The notes: a model not told the origin generated them from the sequence alone. 64,000 bases of DNA from Halocaridina rubra (GCA_037179515.1 JAXCGZ010022644.1:343501-407500), one strand, 5' to 3'; counted from the stretch's first letter, positions 29,826 to 57,130 are shown. Numbers and translations are program-made.

Positions 29826-30905
29826 GGGGAAGTGTGGTAGGAAAAGTGTATGGTAGGATACTGGTTAATAGGATTAGGGATAAGACAGAATATGTGATCG
29901 CAGAAGTGCAGAGTGGTTTTAGGAGAGGTAGAGGTTGTATAGATCAAATTTTCATAGTTAGGCAGTAATGTGCGAATTATTTAGCAAAGGATAAGGATGT
30001 GTATTTTGCATATTTGGATTTGGAGAAGGCGTATGATAGAGTTGATAGATAATGAGTGGGAGCTGAATCGGTTGCTGTTTGCAGATGATACTGTGGTGGT
30101 GGCAGATTCAGAGGAGAAGCTGTGTCAGTGTCAGAATATGGAATGGTGTGTGAGAGAAGGAAGTTGCGAGTGAATGTGGGAAAGAGTAAGGTTATGAGGT
30201 GTAGAAGAAATGAGGATGGTGCTGGATTGAATGTTATGTTGAATGGAGAGACACTTGAGGAAGTTGATCAGTTTAAGTATTTAGGCTCGGTCATAGCTGC
30301 AGATGGTGGAGTGGAAGCAGATGTGTGTCACAGAGTGAATGAAAGATGTAAAGTGTTGGGTGCTATGAAAGGAGTGATGAAGAATAGAGGGTTGGAAATT
30401 AATGTTAAGAAAGTTTTGTATGAGGAAGTGGTTGTGCCAACTGTGATGTATGGATCAGAGTTAAGGGGTATGAAAGTAAGTAAGAGACGGAAACTAAATG
30501 TGTTTGAGATGAAATGCCTGAGGAGTATGACTGGTGTATCCCGCTTGGATAGGGTCAGGAATGAAGTGGTGAGAGCAAGAACGGGTATGAGGAGAAATTG
30601 CAGCCAGAGTAGATATGAGTGTTCTGAGATGGTTTGGCCATGTGGAAAGGATAGGTTAAGAAAGACTGCCGAAAAAGGTGATGAATGCGAGAGTTGATGG
30701 GAGAAATGCTAGAGGGAGGCCTAGATTTGGGTGAATGGATGGAGTAAGGAGACCCCTGAATGATGGGAGGATGGATGTGAGGGAAGCAAGTGAGCGTGCT
30801 AGGAATAGGAATGAGTGACGAGCGATTGTGACTCAGCTCTGATGGGCATCTGCTGTTACCACGGGGCTGCATCATACAGAGGTAGCCCTGTGGTAGGGGC
30901 AGTAG
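29826..30905 (+). mobile_element. LINE family B, third copy with internal RT deletion
   Basis: Frames read GKVYGRILVNRIRDKTE (~29835), QSGFRRGRGCIDQIFIVR, YLDLEKAYDRVDR (~30015). They then jump directly to ELNRLLFADDTVVVADSEE (~30065), so about 95 residues between the first catalytic Asp and the FADD motif are missing. A long open C-terminal frame follows (30122..30697) with KLRVNVGKSKVMRC, QFKYLGSVIAADGG, VMYGSE and CLRSMTGVSRLDRVRNE. Deleted, therefore dead. Confidence 0.8.
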
Positions 30906-30907
30906 GG

Positions 30908-31090
30908 GAGTTGGCAGTTGTGAAGCAACACAGGTTGTGGAAGAGCCGGGAGGATGAGCTGTGGCACTCCAGCAGTGCCATGTGAACAGTCGCTAGCTCC
31001 CTCGTCATTGCCCATAGAGCAAAGTAATCCCCTTATTGGTTTCTCTTTTTGATGTCGGCTACCCCCCAGTTAAAGGGGGAAACAGCCAAG
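30908..31090 (+). repeat. R190 interspersed repeat, copy 2
   Basis: Matches 13783..13966 nearly throughout (tgtggaagagccgggaggatg, ctccctcgtcattgcccata, ccagttaaagggggaaacag). It abuts the end of LINE-B and leads into (TA)n after a short A-rich segment. Confidence 0.7.
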
Positions 31091-31110
31091 GTAGATAGAA
31101 AAAAATAGAA

Positions 31111-31378
<268 letters not shown>

Positions 31379-31613
31379 GGTATTTATGTAATAAATCATA
31401 AGTGCTTCTAAAAAAACTATTTCAAGGTCATGTGCAATATGTAAACACTTCTGTGAAAGAGTATTCACTATTCAGTTAAATAGTGCTTTGAATAAGTATC
31501 CCTAATAGTAGCAATTACAAAGCTGATTAATTAATGAAAATATGGTAATGGCGTTCATGATTCAACAACTTGGTGACTATGTAAAGAATTACTGATGAGG
31601 ACAAGGAAATCTA

Positions 31614-31665
31614 AATATCAATCGCCTTTATAGAACATAAATATCTATCGCCTTTATAGAACATA
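31614..31665. repeat. 26-bp tandem duplication
   Basis: Two units of aatatc[a/t]atcgcc... at 31614..31639 and 31640..31665, 25 of 26 bases identical, just upstream of LINE-A. Confidence 0.85.
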
Positions 31666-31669
31666 GGTA

Positions 31670-33432
31670 GAGATGAAAAATTATGAAAACAGCTTACAGA
31701 AAGCGGTATGTTTAAATAAGGAAGAAATAAGAAAAAGGGAAGAACAAAATTGTTCACAGCTTTGTCTGAGGAAAATTGAAGATCAAGGAACAAATTTAAA
31801 GAGGGCAGATGGAAGCATCACTGAGACAAATGAAGAGATCTTCGAAGAACTGAAGAAGGACTTTCAGTCAGTATTTACAGTAGAAAATATTCCACCCCAT
31901 CAGGTTACAGAGATAAGAAATCATGGGCTCATATTAGAAAACATTAAGAAGCGGGCTAAACCCATATCGGTGGTGCTATGAATCACATTTGAAAAGTTGC
32001 TGGAATCTGGGGAGATTCTAAGATGCTGGCAACAAGTGAATGTGGTACCTATTTTCCAAAAGTGAAGAGATGCAGCTCTAAATTATAGGCCTGTTTCCTT
32101 AACCAGCATTGTTTGCAAAGTTATGGAAAAACTACTAAGAAAACACATCTCTCTTTATTTGGAATCCTTCAACTTTTTGTCAGTGAGACAACATGGTTTC
32201 AGAGAAGGTACGTCAACAGTAACAAACTTATTACAATTTTATGATGACGTAAGCCAGATCTTACAGGAAAGAGAAGATTGGGCAGATTGCATATTCCTAG
32301 ATTTTCAGAAGGAATTTCGTATGCCACATGGCAGACTTATTAAGAAGCTGCAAGTAATGGCGAGAATAGGTGGAAATGTCTAGGAATTAATAAAAACTTA
32401 CTTAGATGGAAGGGAACAGAGGGCTAGAGTAAGACACCAAGTGTCTGAATGGAGAGGGATTAGTGTTGGGTTCCACAGGGTTAAGTTTTAGGGCCATTTT
32501 TGTTCCCTGTATATGGAAATGACCTACCAGAGTCTGTAAATTCATTTTTGAATACTTTTGCAGATAATGCAAGGATTGTGAAGAAAGCAACAGACGAGAA
32601 CAATGGTAGAGAACTTCAAGAAGACCTAAATTGTCTGCATGAATGGCCAGAAAAGTGGCTAATGAAATTCAATACTTCTAAATGTAAGATAATAAGAATG
32701 GGTACAACTGCGAGAGGCCCAAGCCTGAATACTCGATAGTTGGAGCAAAACTTCAAGAGACGGAAAATGAGAGATCTAGGAGTAAACATATTGTCAGATT
32801 TGTCTCCGGATATCCATATAAATGGTATAGTAAGGGCAGCATATGCTTTCTTCGCAAAAGTAAGGGTAGCCTTCAGGCACATGAGCAAGGAAATGTTCAG
32901 AAATATTTTTGTAACCCATGTGAGGCCAAAGATTGAATATGCAGCCCTCTTTTGGAATCCGCACTTGAAAAAGCACATCATTATGCTGGAGAAAGTTCAA
33001 AGACATGCCACGAAACTGGTGCCAGAAACAGGCAATCTCAGTTTAGACTTACCATCACTCGAAGCTAGAAGAATGAGGGGGGGGGGGATATGGTGACAAA
33101 TTTTAAAGTCCTTCATGGTTATGACAGAGTGGATGGAGATCGATATTTTTATCTGGCTGGCACTAGAACTAGAGCTCATAGTTTGAAGCTTCGTAAGAAC
33201 ACTTCTTTGCAGGATGTAAGGAAGTACTTTTTTTTAGGGTAAGAGTAGTTGATGATTGGAATTGGCTAAGCGAGAAGGTAGTTATGCTAACTCAATCTAT
33301 AGTTTTAAGGATAAGTGTAATAAGTATCACTAAGTACAAAAATGGAACTGAACAGGAGACGGGGGAGTTACGAGCATAGGGCTCTTTCCCATAAAAACAA
33401 TTAGGTAATTGCAATTAGGCAATCACACGCTC
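31670..33432 (+). mobile_element. LINE family A, second long plus-strand copy
   Basis: An N-terminal frame (31673..31981) is charged and ends in FQSVFTVENIPPHQVTEI, a stretch just before RT. RT fragments follow: CKVMEKLLRKHISL (~32115), QHGFREGTSTVTNLL, IFLDFQKEF (32290), then a region with GVPQG lost, DLPESVNSFLNTFADNARI (the FADD motif reads FADN) and LHEWPEKWLMKFNTSKCK. The C-terminal part includes HINGIVRAAYAFFAKVRVAF and VRPKIEYAALFWNP. A 3' UTR with caggagacgggggagttacg ends near gcaattaggcaatcac. Several stops and frameshifts. Confidence 0.8.
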
Positions 33433-33446
33433 ACCCATACATATAT

Positions 33447-43919
<10,473 letters not shown>

Positions 43920-45620
43920 AGTGATTCTAGGCCTCTCGGTCCTCAACAAATAGATTTCCTGTAGTAAGATCAGGATGTTGACAAGACAGAACATTCCGCA
44001 CGCGCAAGAATTACATGGGACCCCACCATCGACCTCTGTGACGCATTCTGGCACACCCCACTAACCAAGTACATTGCGTCATTCCTCGGCTTCAAACTGG
44101 GATCCACAATATTATGCTTCCAAAGTCTCTCCTATCAGTCTCTATATTGCCCCAAAGCATTTTTTAAAACGTCTCAAAAAAAATATCTGCAGAGAAGTCA
44201 ATTCAAGGAAAATTAATATGGCTGCTTACTTTGAAGATTGGCTAGTATGAGGGTAATTCTGAAGAAGCATGCAGTATGGAGATAAAAAAATGGATTGGAA
44301 ACACCTAAGGCAATTAGGCTCCCTCCTTAATTATGTGGAACCATGTCTGCTACCTACCACGAACTTTGAATGGCTGAGTATTCATTGGGACTTGTTCAGC
44401 AATACAGTCAACCCCCATTCGAAGCAGTTGGATATATAAAGAGCAGTAAAATGTCTGCAAAGGAAACTAAGAATCTTCCACAGGAAAGTAGAAAGGGTGG
44501 CTTGCAAACTTCATTTTGTATCCATAGTAGACCCCATTGTGAAGACTTACACAATGGAAATGAACAGGTTCATCATTCAGTCATAAAAAGAAAAAAGAGC
44601 ATTCTCAATTTTATGAAAGTAGGTCTCTGCAAGAACTCTTAGCAGTAAAGTTCTCCTTCATCTTTCACTACATCCCTGAACATCTTAACAGACACTTCTA
44701 ATAAGGGCAGGAGATTCCACATGTTCAACAGCTAGAAGGGATCTGGAACTTGGTCAGAACATTTAGACCACTGCACTATAAGTGTGAAGGAATTGGTAGT
44801 GGTCTACATAGCCTTTAAATCTGCAAAGTATAAGAGGAACTCCCGAGTAAGGCTCCACCACTAAAACATGACTGATCCACTGCATCAAAAGAGGAGGATT
44901 GTTGAAGTTATGCACTCTCAACCAGTGGATACTGGCATTGAACAGAGTGTTGAGGATAAGGAGCCTCACCATTTTAACTTACTTTATATAGGAGGCATCA
45001 AGAACGTCATTGTAGATGATGTTTTATTCCAAAGCTGCCTCCAATCAAAATGGTCCTTGGACCAGGTATCTTTTCAGAAAGTCAGCTAATAGGTTTCAGG
45101 CCATCAGAAGGACTTATTTAAAAAAAAAAACTGAGTCAGCATGTCTCGCCAATTAGACCACAAAGTAGAAGCAGCTAATGTAGTCCCAATTGATTGGAAT
45201 CACTGGAAATTGATCCACATTTCTCTTCCGACTGTCCAGCATTCGAAGGTTTTGGAATCTTTAGTCATTCAGAAGATGGTTAGTGCTGATAATCCCTTGG
45301 TAGCTTAACCAAGCATGGTTTCTTGAGCTTTGGGGTATGGCAATATGCATTTTGGCATTGGAACACCCAGTTTTATCTCAAGGTAGGGTCCGTAATCTGG
45401 AAATACTCCTCATCACCCCTCCTGTTTCTTCACATTTGAATTTAGAAGGAGGTATGGTCTTTCATTCCTGAAGGTTGTATTCGTTCTCTTGAATGCCACA
45501 ATTAAGTCTACAACAGGACAATACGAGGTAGACGAGTTAGCCTTTACCACTTCAATCAAAAGGAAAACTTTCTCAGAATCACTTTCAGGACACTTTTGAA
45601 TTTAATTTTCAAAGAAAATG
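43920..45620 (+). mobile_element. DIRS-like retrotransposon, RT/RNase H region, degenerate (plus copy)
   Basis: RT: WDPTIDLCDAFWHTPLTKYI followed by FLGFKLGS (~44015-44105), with the catalytic-site region AAYFEDWLV near 44225 (the usual YxDD is altered). TTNFEWLSIHWDLFSNTVNP follows at 44360. RNase H: IRSLTILTYF-like remnants, HQKRRIVEVMHSQPVDTGIE (~44880) and IGGIKNVIVDDVLFQSCLQS (~44995; corresponds to the ADALSR end). After that come WSLDQVSFQKV and VVPIDWNHWKLIHISLP (~45185), a block typical of DIRS/PAT-like elements. It has numerous stops. The tyrosine recombinase was not recognised. Confidence 0.75.
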
Positions 45621-45889
45621 TTAAGGATGATTTCAGTAAGTTTGATTCATCCACATCCCCTATGTATTACCCACATATATGTACAGTATTTTGCTTGAGA
45701 TACAGCTTAATACAGTACCTGTTCAAGAGATGACATTGCTGTGTAAAAATAAGATATCAGTGAGAGGAAAGATACATGGATGATACTGGTTATTTTTCCT
45801 TCCAAGAAGTTTGTAATTCTCCACCCACTATGTCAGTGAAACCTACAAACTTTGAGGAAGGATAAATGTGTTTTTACTGATCTTCATGC

Positions 45890-48130
45890 AGCTTGTCAAT
45901 ACCCAACCCTGCATCCTCTTATATACTTTTTGAAACCTTCATGAGCATGAATACTGACTTTAGCTGGGTAATAAGTGAAGGAAGGAGGAGCATACTTCTT
46001 ATTGAAATGTGTGTGAGCCTGGACATATGTATAATGCCCATAAAGTCTGTAAAACTAATTGCTAATGTGAATGGACATATATTCTTTCTTTGTATTGAGA
46101 GAGACTCGATTACGGATTGGATACACCACAACCGGAAACAGACTCTTGACGGGCTGTTTGGAAATCTAGGAATGTATGTTTTATGATATTCAAAGCAATA
46201 TTTTTGTTGCTGAAGTATTTGGCCAGTTGATAAATTCGTTGAGGAGAATATACGCTTCAAAAAATTCAGACGTGAAAGAACAGGAGGGGTGATGAGGAAT
46301 ATACTTGAAACAGTAGTCCACACATTCTGAGAGAAAAGTCAATTTTACAGTGAATCTTTACAAGGTGCTAAGCCCCTGATTGCCAGAAACCGTCAGCACT
46401 GCTAACCATCTAATGACTGAATAGTTGAAAAAATTTCTGAAAAGTTTTTTAAAATGAGATGATATTTATATCGACTTTCAGCATTTCCAACTGATCGCTT
46501 GTGCATCCACTGCTCTTGCATTTTGGTTTCTGGTTGACAAGATGAACTAGTTCAGCTTCTTGTTTTCCACTGTGGCGAATAAATCCACTAGAAGGTCCAG
46601 AACTATTTTCATGGCTTTCTGCAAGGATATTTGTTCCTGAGACCATTCCTAGTGGAGACAGCTTTGTTACGGCAGACTGTCAGCACTGACATTTTTTACA
46701 CCTATAATGCAATATTCTGAAATTGTAATCCTCCTCCTCAGTATTATTCAGGACTTATGATCTTTTATAAGCCTCCTTTTTTATGCAGTAGGAAGCAGTC
46801 ATATTGTTTCAGTGAAGAAGGATGTAGAGCTTCCTCTTTGCATTTACATTCTGCAAAATGATATACACAGCGGCTAATTTCTTTGCATTAGAATGGCTTT
46901 GGTCTAGATGTGTTGACATATTTCTGGGTCTTTCATGGCCACTGAAAGTGTGGAATCTACATCCCTTGCTTGAAGCATCTCTGAAGATGTTCAGAAAAGG
47001 CATCGAAGGGCAAAGGGGTACTTTTTTGCAAAGAGTGCTTCCATATCAAAATGGAGAGTTGCTTGCTCTGAGTCACTTATTTGTCAACTGAATTAGGAAG
47101 TCGTTTATTTATTAGGGTAGTTTTGAAAACGCCGAGCAAGCTGGTGGATGGCATCTGCTAAAGAACCCTAGACCCAGCATCAGAACGGACGGATTTTATA
47201 TTATCAACCTAGGAATTAGAAGAGTGTATTGGTAGCTACAGCAAGAATGCAAAGCTTCTCTATCCCCTTCTTAAAGACAGATATGTTCACGAAAGGTGAA
47301 GAAAATAAAATATAAAATCTGAATATGTATTCTGACTTCTGGGTGTGTCTTGGACTCTTACAACCAAGACCAAGATCAAAATACAAGCTGCCAAGATGAG
47401 AGTACAGCATATCATCAAGAAAGAAACCAGAAGAGTTGGGTTGAGAAAAGAAGATATCCTGGAAGAAATAAATATAGATTGAGTTTTAGACTTAGTTAGT
47501 AGAAGCAGGTCATGAGCATAGAAGGAAATAGAGAACCAAAGCATTGGTTGAGTTGGTGTCGCAAGGGTAGGCTACCATTAGGCATTTCGAAAAAAGGACT
47601 GAGAACATATATGAAGGGCTTAGAAACAGAGGATCCTTTCTGCAATAAGTATAAGAAGATAATGATATTATGACTGGGCCAACTGGGGGAGGTAACATAT
47701 ACCTACCAGGTAGATGGTAAGAAGGTGAAAAGTTTGCAGAATATGGTCTAAAAGATTCGTAGCATCTACTGCAAATTTTATCTTCCTAAATATATATTAC
47801 TTCGTTTGAATGAGGGAGGAATTTTTATGATTTTACTGTTCCCAACAGATACCTAGCTAACTGAAATTCCTAATTGGAAGCATTCGAAGCTTTTCATAGT
47901 TTATAAGAAAGTCTTTTTACCTTAATGTCTCCAGGACTTCTCTTGCTCTAATTCTGAATGATGCTTCTGATGTACCCCATACTAGCCAGTCGTCTAAGTA
48001 AGTGGCCACCTAAATATCCTTTTCCTTAAGATAACTTTGGAGACATTGTCAACCCAAGGGCGCGATCTCCAGCTCTTCTTCAATATCTTCAGATGCCCCA
48101 CTCATAATGAGATACTCATATTCTTCTGTT
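45890..48130 (-). mobile_element. DIRS-like retrotransposon, degenerate (minus copy)
   Basis: On minus: the RT active site VATYLDDWLVWGTSEA near 48010. RNase H with DASSKGCRFHTFSGHERPRN and THLDQSHSNAKKLAAVYIIL at 46985..46810. A later block with SGFIRHSGKQEAELVHLV (~46600). A 134-codon open frame at 46323..45919 begins near SSIFLITPPVLSRLN, which is also found on the plus copy near 45400. The two copies converge tail to tail. The 47150..47860 stretch does not resemble the family and may be a second insertion. Confidence 0.65.
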
Positions 48131-48329
48131 GACGGAACAATATTTGTGTTATGATGGCTTTGTAAATTTTCCAGTCACACACCTTAGCTGAATACGAAGC
48201 CAAGGAGAAGCACAAAACAGTATGTATTTCACAAGTAAACATTTATCATGGAAATAAATATACCCACTTTTAGGAGTGTTTACATGAAAAGGATGTGTGA
48301 TTACCATCACGCGGAACTATCTTTGAAAT

Positions 48330-48363
48330 ACGCACTGTAAATATGCACTCCTTTACAGTGCGT
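48330..48363. repeat. Perfect 12-bp inverted repeat (hairpin)
   Basis: acgcactgtaaa at 48330..48341 pairs exactly with 48352..48363, with a 10-nt loop. Confidence 0.7.
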
Positions 48364-48949
48364 AAAGTACGTCTAATAAATTCAGGATCCTTAATGTCTT
48401 GACATATGAAAGCTGGAAGAGAATGTTAATGTTGAAAATAAGAACTATTGGGATATATTGAGAGCGACGTATGGGCATAGCCAAGCAAATGAGAATGACA
48501 AATGATAGAATAGCATTAGTAAAAGGAAGGGCAGATTAAGTTTCTGATCTATCCATGAGTTGGAAGCCTAAATTCCCATTGCTAATAGATTCTCTAACAC
48601 TAATGACTAGTGTGAACCAACCGCTGAAACTATTGGTATTCTATCCGTTGTGAAAGAGCTCAATTCCGTGAGAGAGTGTTTGACAGAATGCATAGAGAGA
48701 GAAAAAATATTCATAACCTATCCTATGACATTGAGAATCATACAAATGTCAGATATCATACAGTGCACTCATATCATAAATTAATTTTTTTATATGCATT
48801 ACGTAAGAAAAATGTGATCTCTCAAAAGTAGATGGAACTTCAGAAATGAAAAAGCAATGCATTGTAGCATTGCACTGCCAATATAGGTTCCAGGGAAATA
48901 ATTTTCCCGAATGATCTACCACTACTTTTGAGCAGATAATTTTTTATTA

Positions 48950-49166
<217 letters not shown>

Positions 49167-49473
49167 GAATATGTATAGCTACCCACTTTAAAGGAATTTT
49201 ATTTTCCCTAACATCAAGCCTGAATTTCACAGTCATCAGAATTAAAAATTCCACTGATAGCATTAAGGACTCATATGCATGGAAGTAGATTATTTTCGAC
49301 GTTTCCTCCACCACGGCTGTCCCAGTATAGACACTTGACTCAAGGCCTTTCCAGCTAGTTAGGCTTCGAATAGCTCCCTTGTTACATTAGGAAACTTTGA
49401 GTAGCCTAAAACTGCAGGTCAACCATCCATAAAGAATAGATTTAGGGAATTTCCACAACTCTTTCCCCCTAAG

Positions 49474-49475
<2 letters not shown>

Positions 49476-49561
<86 letters not shown>
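49476..49561. repeat. (TA)n microsatellite
   Basis: About 86 bp of TA. Confidence 0.97.
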
Positions 49562-51166
<1,605 letters not shown>

Positions 51167-51376
51167 TCATATCAAAGTTTCAGACACAGGTGGTGGCTCC
51201 TCAATCTCTTGAATCACAACCTCTGGCCCTCTAGCACCTTCCTTGCATCCAGCTATGTCCATAGTAGTTGTAGAGGAGGCCTCTTTTCCAAAAGAGTTTA
51301 CCATGACTTCCATATCCTCTACTCCCATAGCATTGTCACCAGTTCTACCTTGCGAAGAGGGCCCAGGAAACCGCCT
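51167..51376 (-). CDS. Short open frame downstream of the KChIP-like gene (3' UTR frame or alternative terminal exon)
   Basis: On minus, 69 codons are open from just after a TAG (51377..51379) to TGA at 51167..51169. The frame reads RRFPGPSSQGRTGD..., then GVEDMEVMVNS, and ends EEPPPVSETLI. It is acidic, uses a broad codon set, and is less AT-rich than its surroundings. It starts immediately after an AG that could act as an acceptor in phase 0, but the pyrimidine tract is poor. I recognise no domain. It may be chance, 3' UTR, or an alternative C-terminus. Confidence 0.3.
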   Translation of the reverse strand, partial: RRFPGPSSQGRTGDNAMGVEDMEVMVNSFGKEASSTTTMDIAGCKEGARGPEVVIQEIEEPPPVSETLI

Positions 51377-51445
51377 CTACATGTTTCTGTTGAGATCTTG
51401 CGGTTGGTTAACGGGAACTAAGAGAGAGGAACTAGGGGCCTCATG

Positions 51446-51493
51446 TCAGAAATTCGTGTCTAGGATTGTCAGAGAGTTTGCAATATTCTCATC
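51446..51493 (-). CDS. KChIP-like neuronal calcium sensor, terminal coding exon
   Basis: A minus-strand acceptor (ccatctctaaacag) opens a phase-0 exon of 15 codons, DENIANSLTILDTNF, and then TGA. In animal Kv-channel-interacting proteins the last exon encodes a short tail that starts D-E-N-I and follows the EF-hand 4 exon at exactly this phase. The exon at 52301..52363 ends in phase 0 and joins it in frame. The protein would be a cytoplasmic Ca2+ sensor that binds the N-terminus of Kv4 (Shal) channels; this role comes from the family and is not shown here. Other NCS subfamilies are less likely because their tails differ. Confidence 0.8.
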   Translation of the reverse strand, partial: DENIANSLTILDTNF

Positions 51494-52000
51494 CTGTTTA
51501 GAGATGGCAAGAATTAGTATCGATCATATGATATTAAAACATAAATGTATTAATACAACCACCTGAATCATATAAAAAGAAGTCTATTAATGAAAACACA
51601 CAAAGAATATTTTAAACAAGGTGACACTAAATTGATACAATAAAGGTCTTCTTCATGGAGATATATTATAATTCATAGTACCAGTTATCATGAGGCTTGT
51701 AGTAAACACTCACTCTACAGGCTTATGGGATGTCAGAAGCTAAAATAAGTGGCAGAGTGTTCCCAATATCATAACAAATTGTATTATGTCCTAACTACAA
51801 AACATACATATTGCAAGCTTCTTTACATGCCAGATATTCTTCCTATAACTAATATTGTTAGAAGAAACCGTTAATGCAGGTTCCAGTATACAGTAATTAT
51901 ATGTACATATTTCCCTTATGCTCAATATGAGCATACAAAATACAAGATCACAGTATAAAAAGTGCCATTACAGCATGCTAATGGGTCGCGTTTGGTATAT

Positions 52001-52057
52001 TCACAATGACAGGTCAGTAAGTTGAGCATCTCTCTCCAAAGCATGAATGATGTTACA
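52001..52057 (-). CDS. KChIP-like gene, candidate alternative terminal exon
   Basis: Between the EF-hand exon and the D-E-N-I exon lies an acceptor (cacttttatttaaacagagcag) followed in phase 0 by CNIIHALERDAQLTDLSL and TGA. It would replace the canonical tail with one of similar length that also starts with an N-I-I core. It could be a duplicated, mutually exclusive last exon, or a chance frame. The pyrimidine-rich acceptor supports use. Confidence 0.45.
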   Translation of the reverse strand, partial: CNIIHALERDAQLTDLSL

Positions 52058-52300
52058 CTGCTCTGTTTAAATAAAAGTGAAAAAAAAATAATTTGAAGTA
52101 TCTGTGGGTTACACCAAAAATGGCATAAAATAATAGCAAGATTTCTTTAAAAAGTGCAGGCTCTTATTTTTAGTGATCCTTTCATTGCCTACTTAAAATC
52201 AGATTTTAAGAAGAGGGTAGAGAGAAGCCTGTCTGGGATGACATCATAAAATATTTTAATATGCATTTAAACGTTAATTAACTAAAATGGTATAACTTAC

Positions 52301-52363
52301 TGTTGTACATATTTCCATAAATTCTTCCAAAGTTACCATACCATCTCCATTGATGTCCAGTTT
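52301..52363 (-). CDS. KChIP-like neuronal calcium sensor, EF-hand 4 exon
   Basis: This 63-bp exon of 21 codons, KLDINGDGMVTLEEF... ending EICTT, is bounded by acceptor ttatttttcag and donor ACA|GTAAGTTA, phase 0 at both ends. The loop DINGDGMVTLEE is a complete EF-hand: D1, N3, D5, G6, T9, E12. The exon boundaries (start at the residue before the loop's Leu-Asp, end just before D-E-N-I) match the known organisation of KChIP genes. EF-hands 1-3 were not found in the window, so upstream introns are long or the exons lie beyond 64 kb. Confidence 0.88.
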
Positions 52364-52890
52364 CTGAAAAATAACCAATATTATATTAACCTTTTGGGTT
52401 AGAAGCATGTAAGTACATTTTAGGAATACAGTTTGTTGATTTTATTACATCGAAATTATTTTTGACTCTTTTTCTTTTTAGAAACTTAAATTTTACAGGG
52501 ATCTCTTAGTACCCAAGCATATTCTAGGTAGTTTACCCTTGAATTATTAAGTTCACATGGATAAGATATACATGGAAGAAAAGAAGACTAAGAAACCTTT
52601 AAGAGTAGGAAAAATAATGTTATGATCTATGGTCCACCTAGCATATAATACAGTGTGGTATAATCTAAAAAAAAAACTTTGAGAGTTGCATTTTGTCTTT
52701 AAAATAAGTAACAAGGAAAGGAGAGGCTAATCATAAGTATTGAGAAATTCTGACATTCTAAGACATTTGTTTTTAAGGTATTAAATTTTCACAACAATTA
52801 TGTGTATGTAGGAAGTTTCTACGAGAGGCATACTAATTCATGAAAGCATTATAAATGACATAAAACGACAAACTACAACAACTACACACA

Positions 52891-53050
<160 letters not shown>

Positions 53051-53454
53051 TCTAGGATAATGAAATATGATCCCAACTCTAGAGAATATTAGAATATTAT
53101 AATGATAATGTGAAGAGCAGTAGTTGTCTAATTTTAAAATATCATACATTTAATTTTTCCTCCCCAAATCGGGAACAGAACATCTGCTAGGAGTACGACT
53201 CCAAGTCGTTGACAGCTGATTGATAAGTGAGCATCAGTCATTTAATTTGTCTTGTCCTTCAGCTTTAGTGAAGTGTCCTGTGAAACCCTGCAAGCATATA
53301 ACATGCTCTGGGCAATAAAAAAAACATGCGTTAAAAGATGAAGTATCGTCTATAATTTATAGACCACGCTCGGCTGCATTGTACAAACAATTTTCTTTAG
53401 CACAACAAAAACGACTGCTTATCAATAAGTTGCGTTAATGTCCGCATGCATATA

Positions 53455-53652
53455 GTAGTCACCGTGGCTCAAGCGGTAGCGTACGCGACTTTGAGGCGTC
53501 AGGTCGAGGGTTCGCGCCCCGTCACGGTCTGAGCTTAGCAAGGACATGCATTCAGTATAACGATTACATCTGCCAAAACAAGTCCTTCGCAAGAAGGCAA
53601 CCGTCCTAGCCCTTGGTAGAAAAAGGAAGTCCGTGACGTAAAACCTGAACAA
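53455..53652 (+). mobile_element. SINE T1, full-length plus copy
   Basis: Head accgtggctcaagcggtagc (box A), gagggttcgcgccccgtcac (box B), body with gccaaaacaagtccttcgca, end gtgacgtaaaacctgaac. It matches 6188..6373. Confidence 0.85.
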
Positions 53653-54224
53653 TGTCCACATGTATATACTTAATAACACTCGACACTTTAACAAGACAAC
53701 AGTTTAAGAACCGACTAGATGAAAAACCTCTCAGGCCATAAAGAAAGATGAAGAACTTCAAGAGACGCAATGATTATGAAATAACTCTACCTTCCTTTTC
53801 CGTAATAAGAATAGTTTGTGGAAGGGCAGAGGGAATTTCATTACAACTGGGTGAGTAAAGAAAGGCATTCACAGCATCGGATTGCAAAGGTTAGGGTACA
53901 TACATATGCAATATCAATATTACGGAAACCATGTGGGTGGTGAGGTAAAATGGAAAGAGGAAAGTATATCAATGGGCTGAGCGTGTGAAGGTTTAAAAAA
54001 AAAAAAGTCTTTGCGCGCATACAAGAAGGACGGACATCTTGGTTTTGTATCAGGGATAATTCATTGTAAATAATGGAATAACGGTATTTCTGATAACCTC
54101 CAAAAACCAAGCACATACTACTCTCGTCATAACAATTAAATAATCCATACGCAATTCTAACAGAGTTCACCAAATTAAAAATGTCCAATAACTAAAGCAA
54201 CACAGGGAACAAGTTCGCTAAATG

Positions 54225-55620
<1,396 letters not shown>

Positions 55621-55646
55621 TTAAGCTAGGATAGGTTTGGTGAGGC

Positions 55647-57130
<1,484 letters not shown>

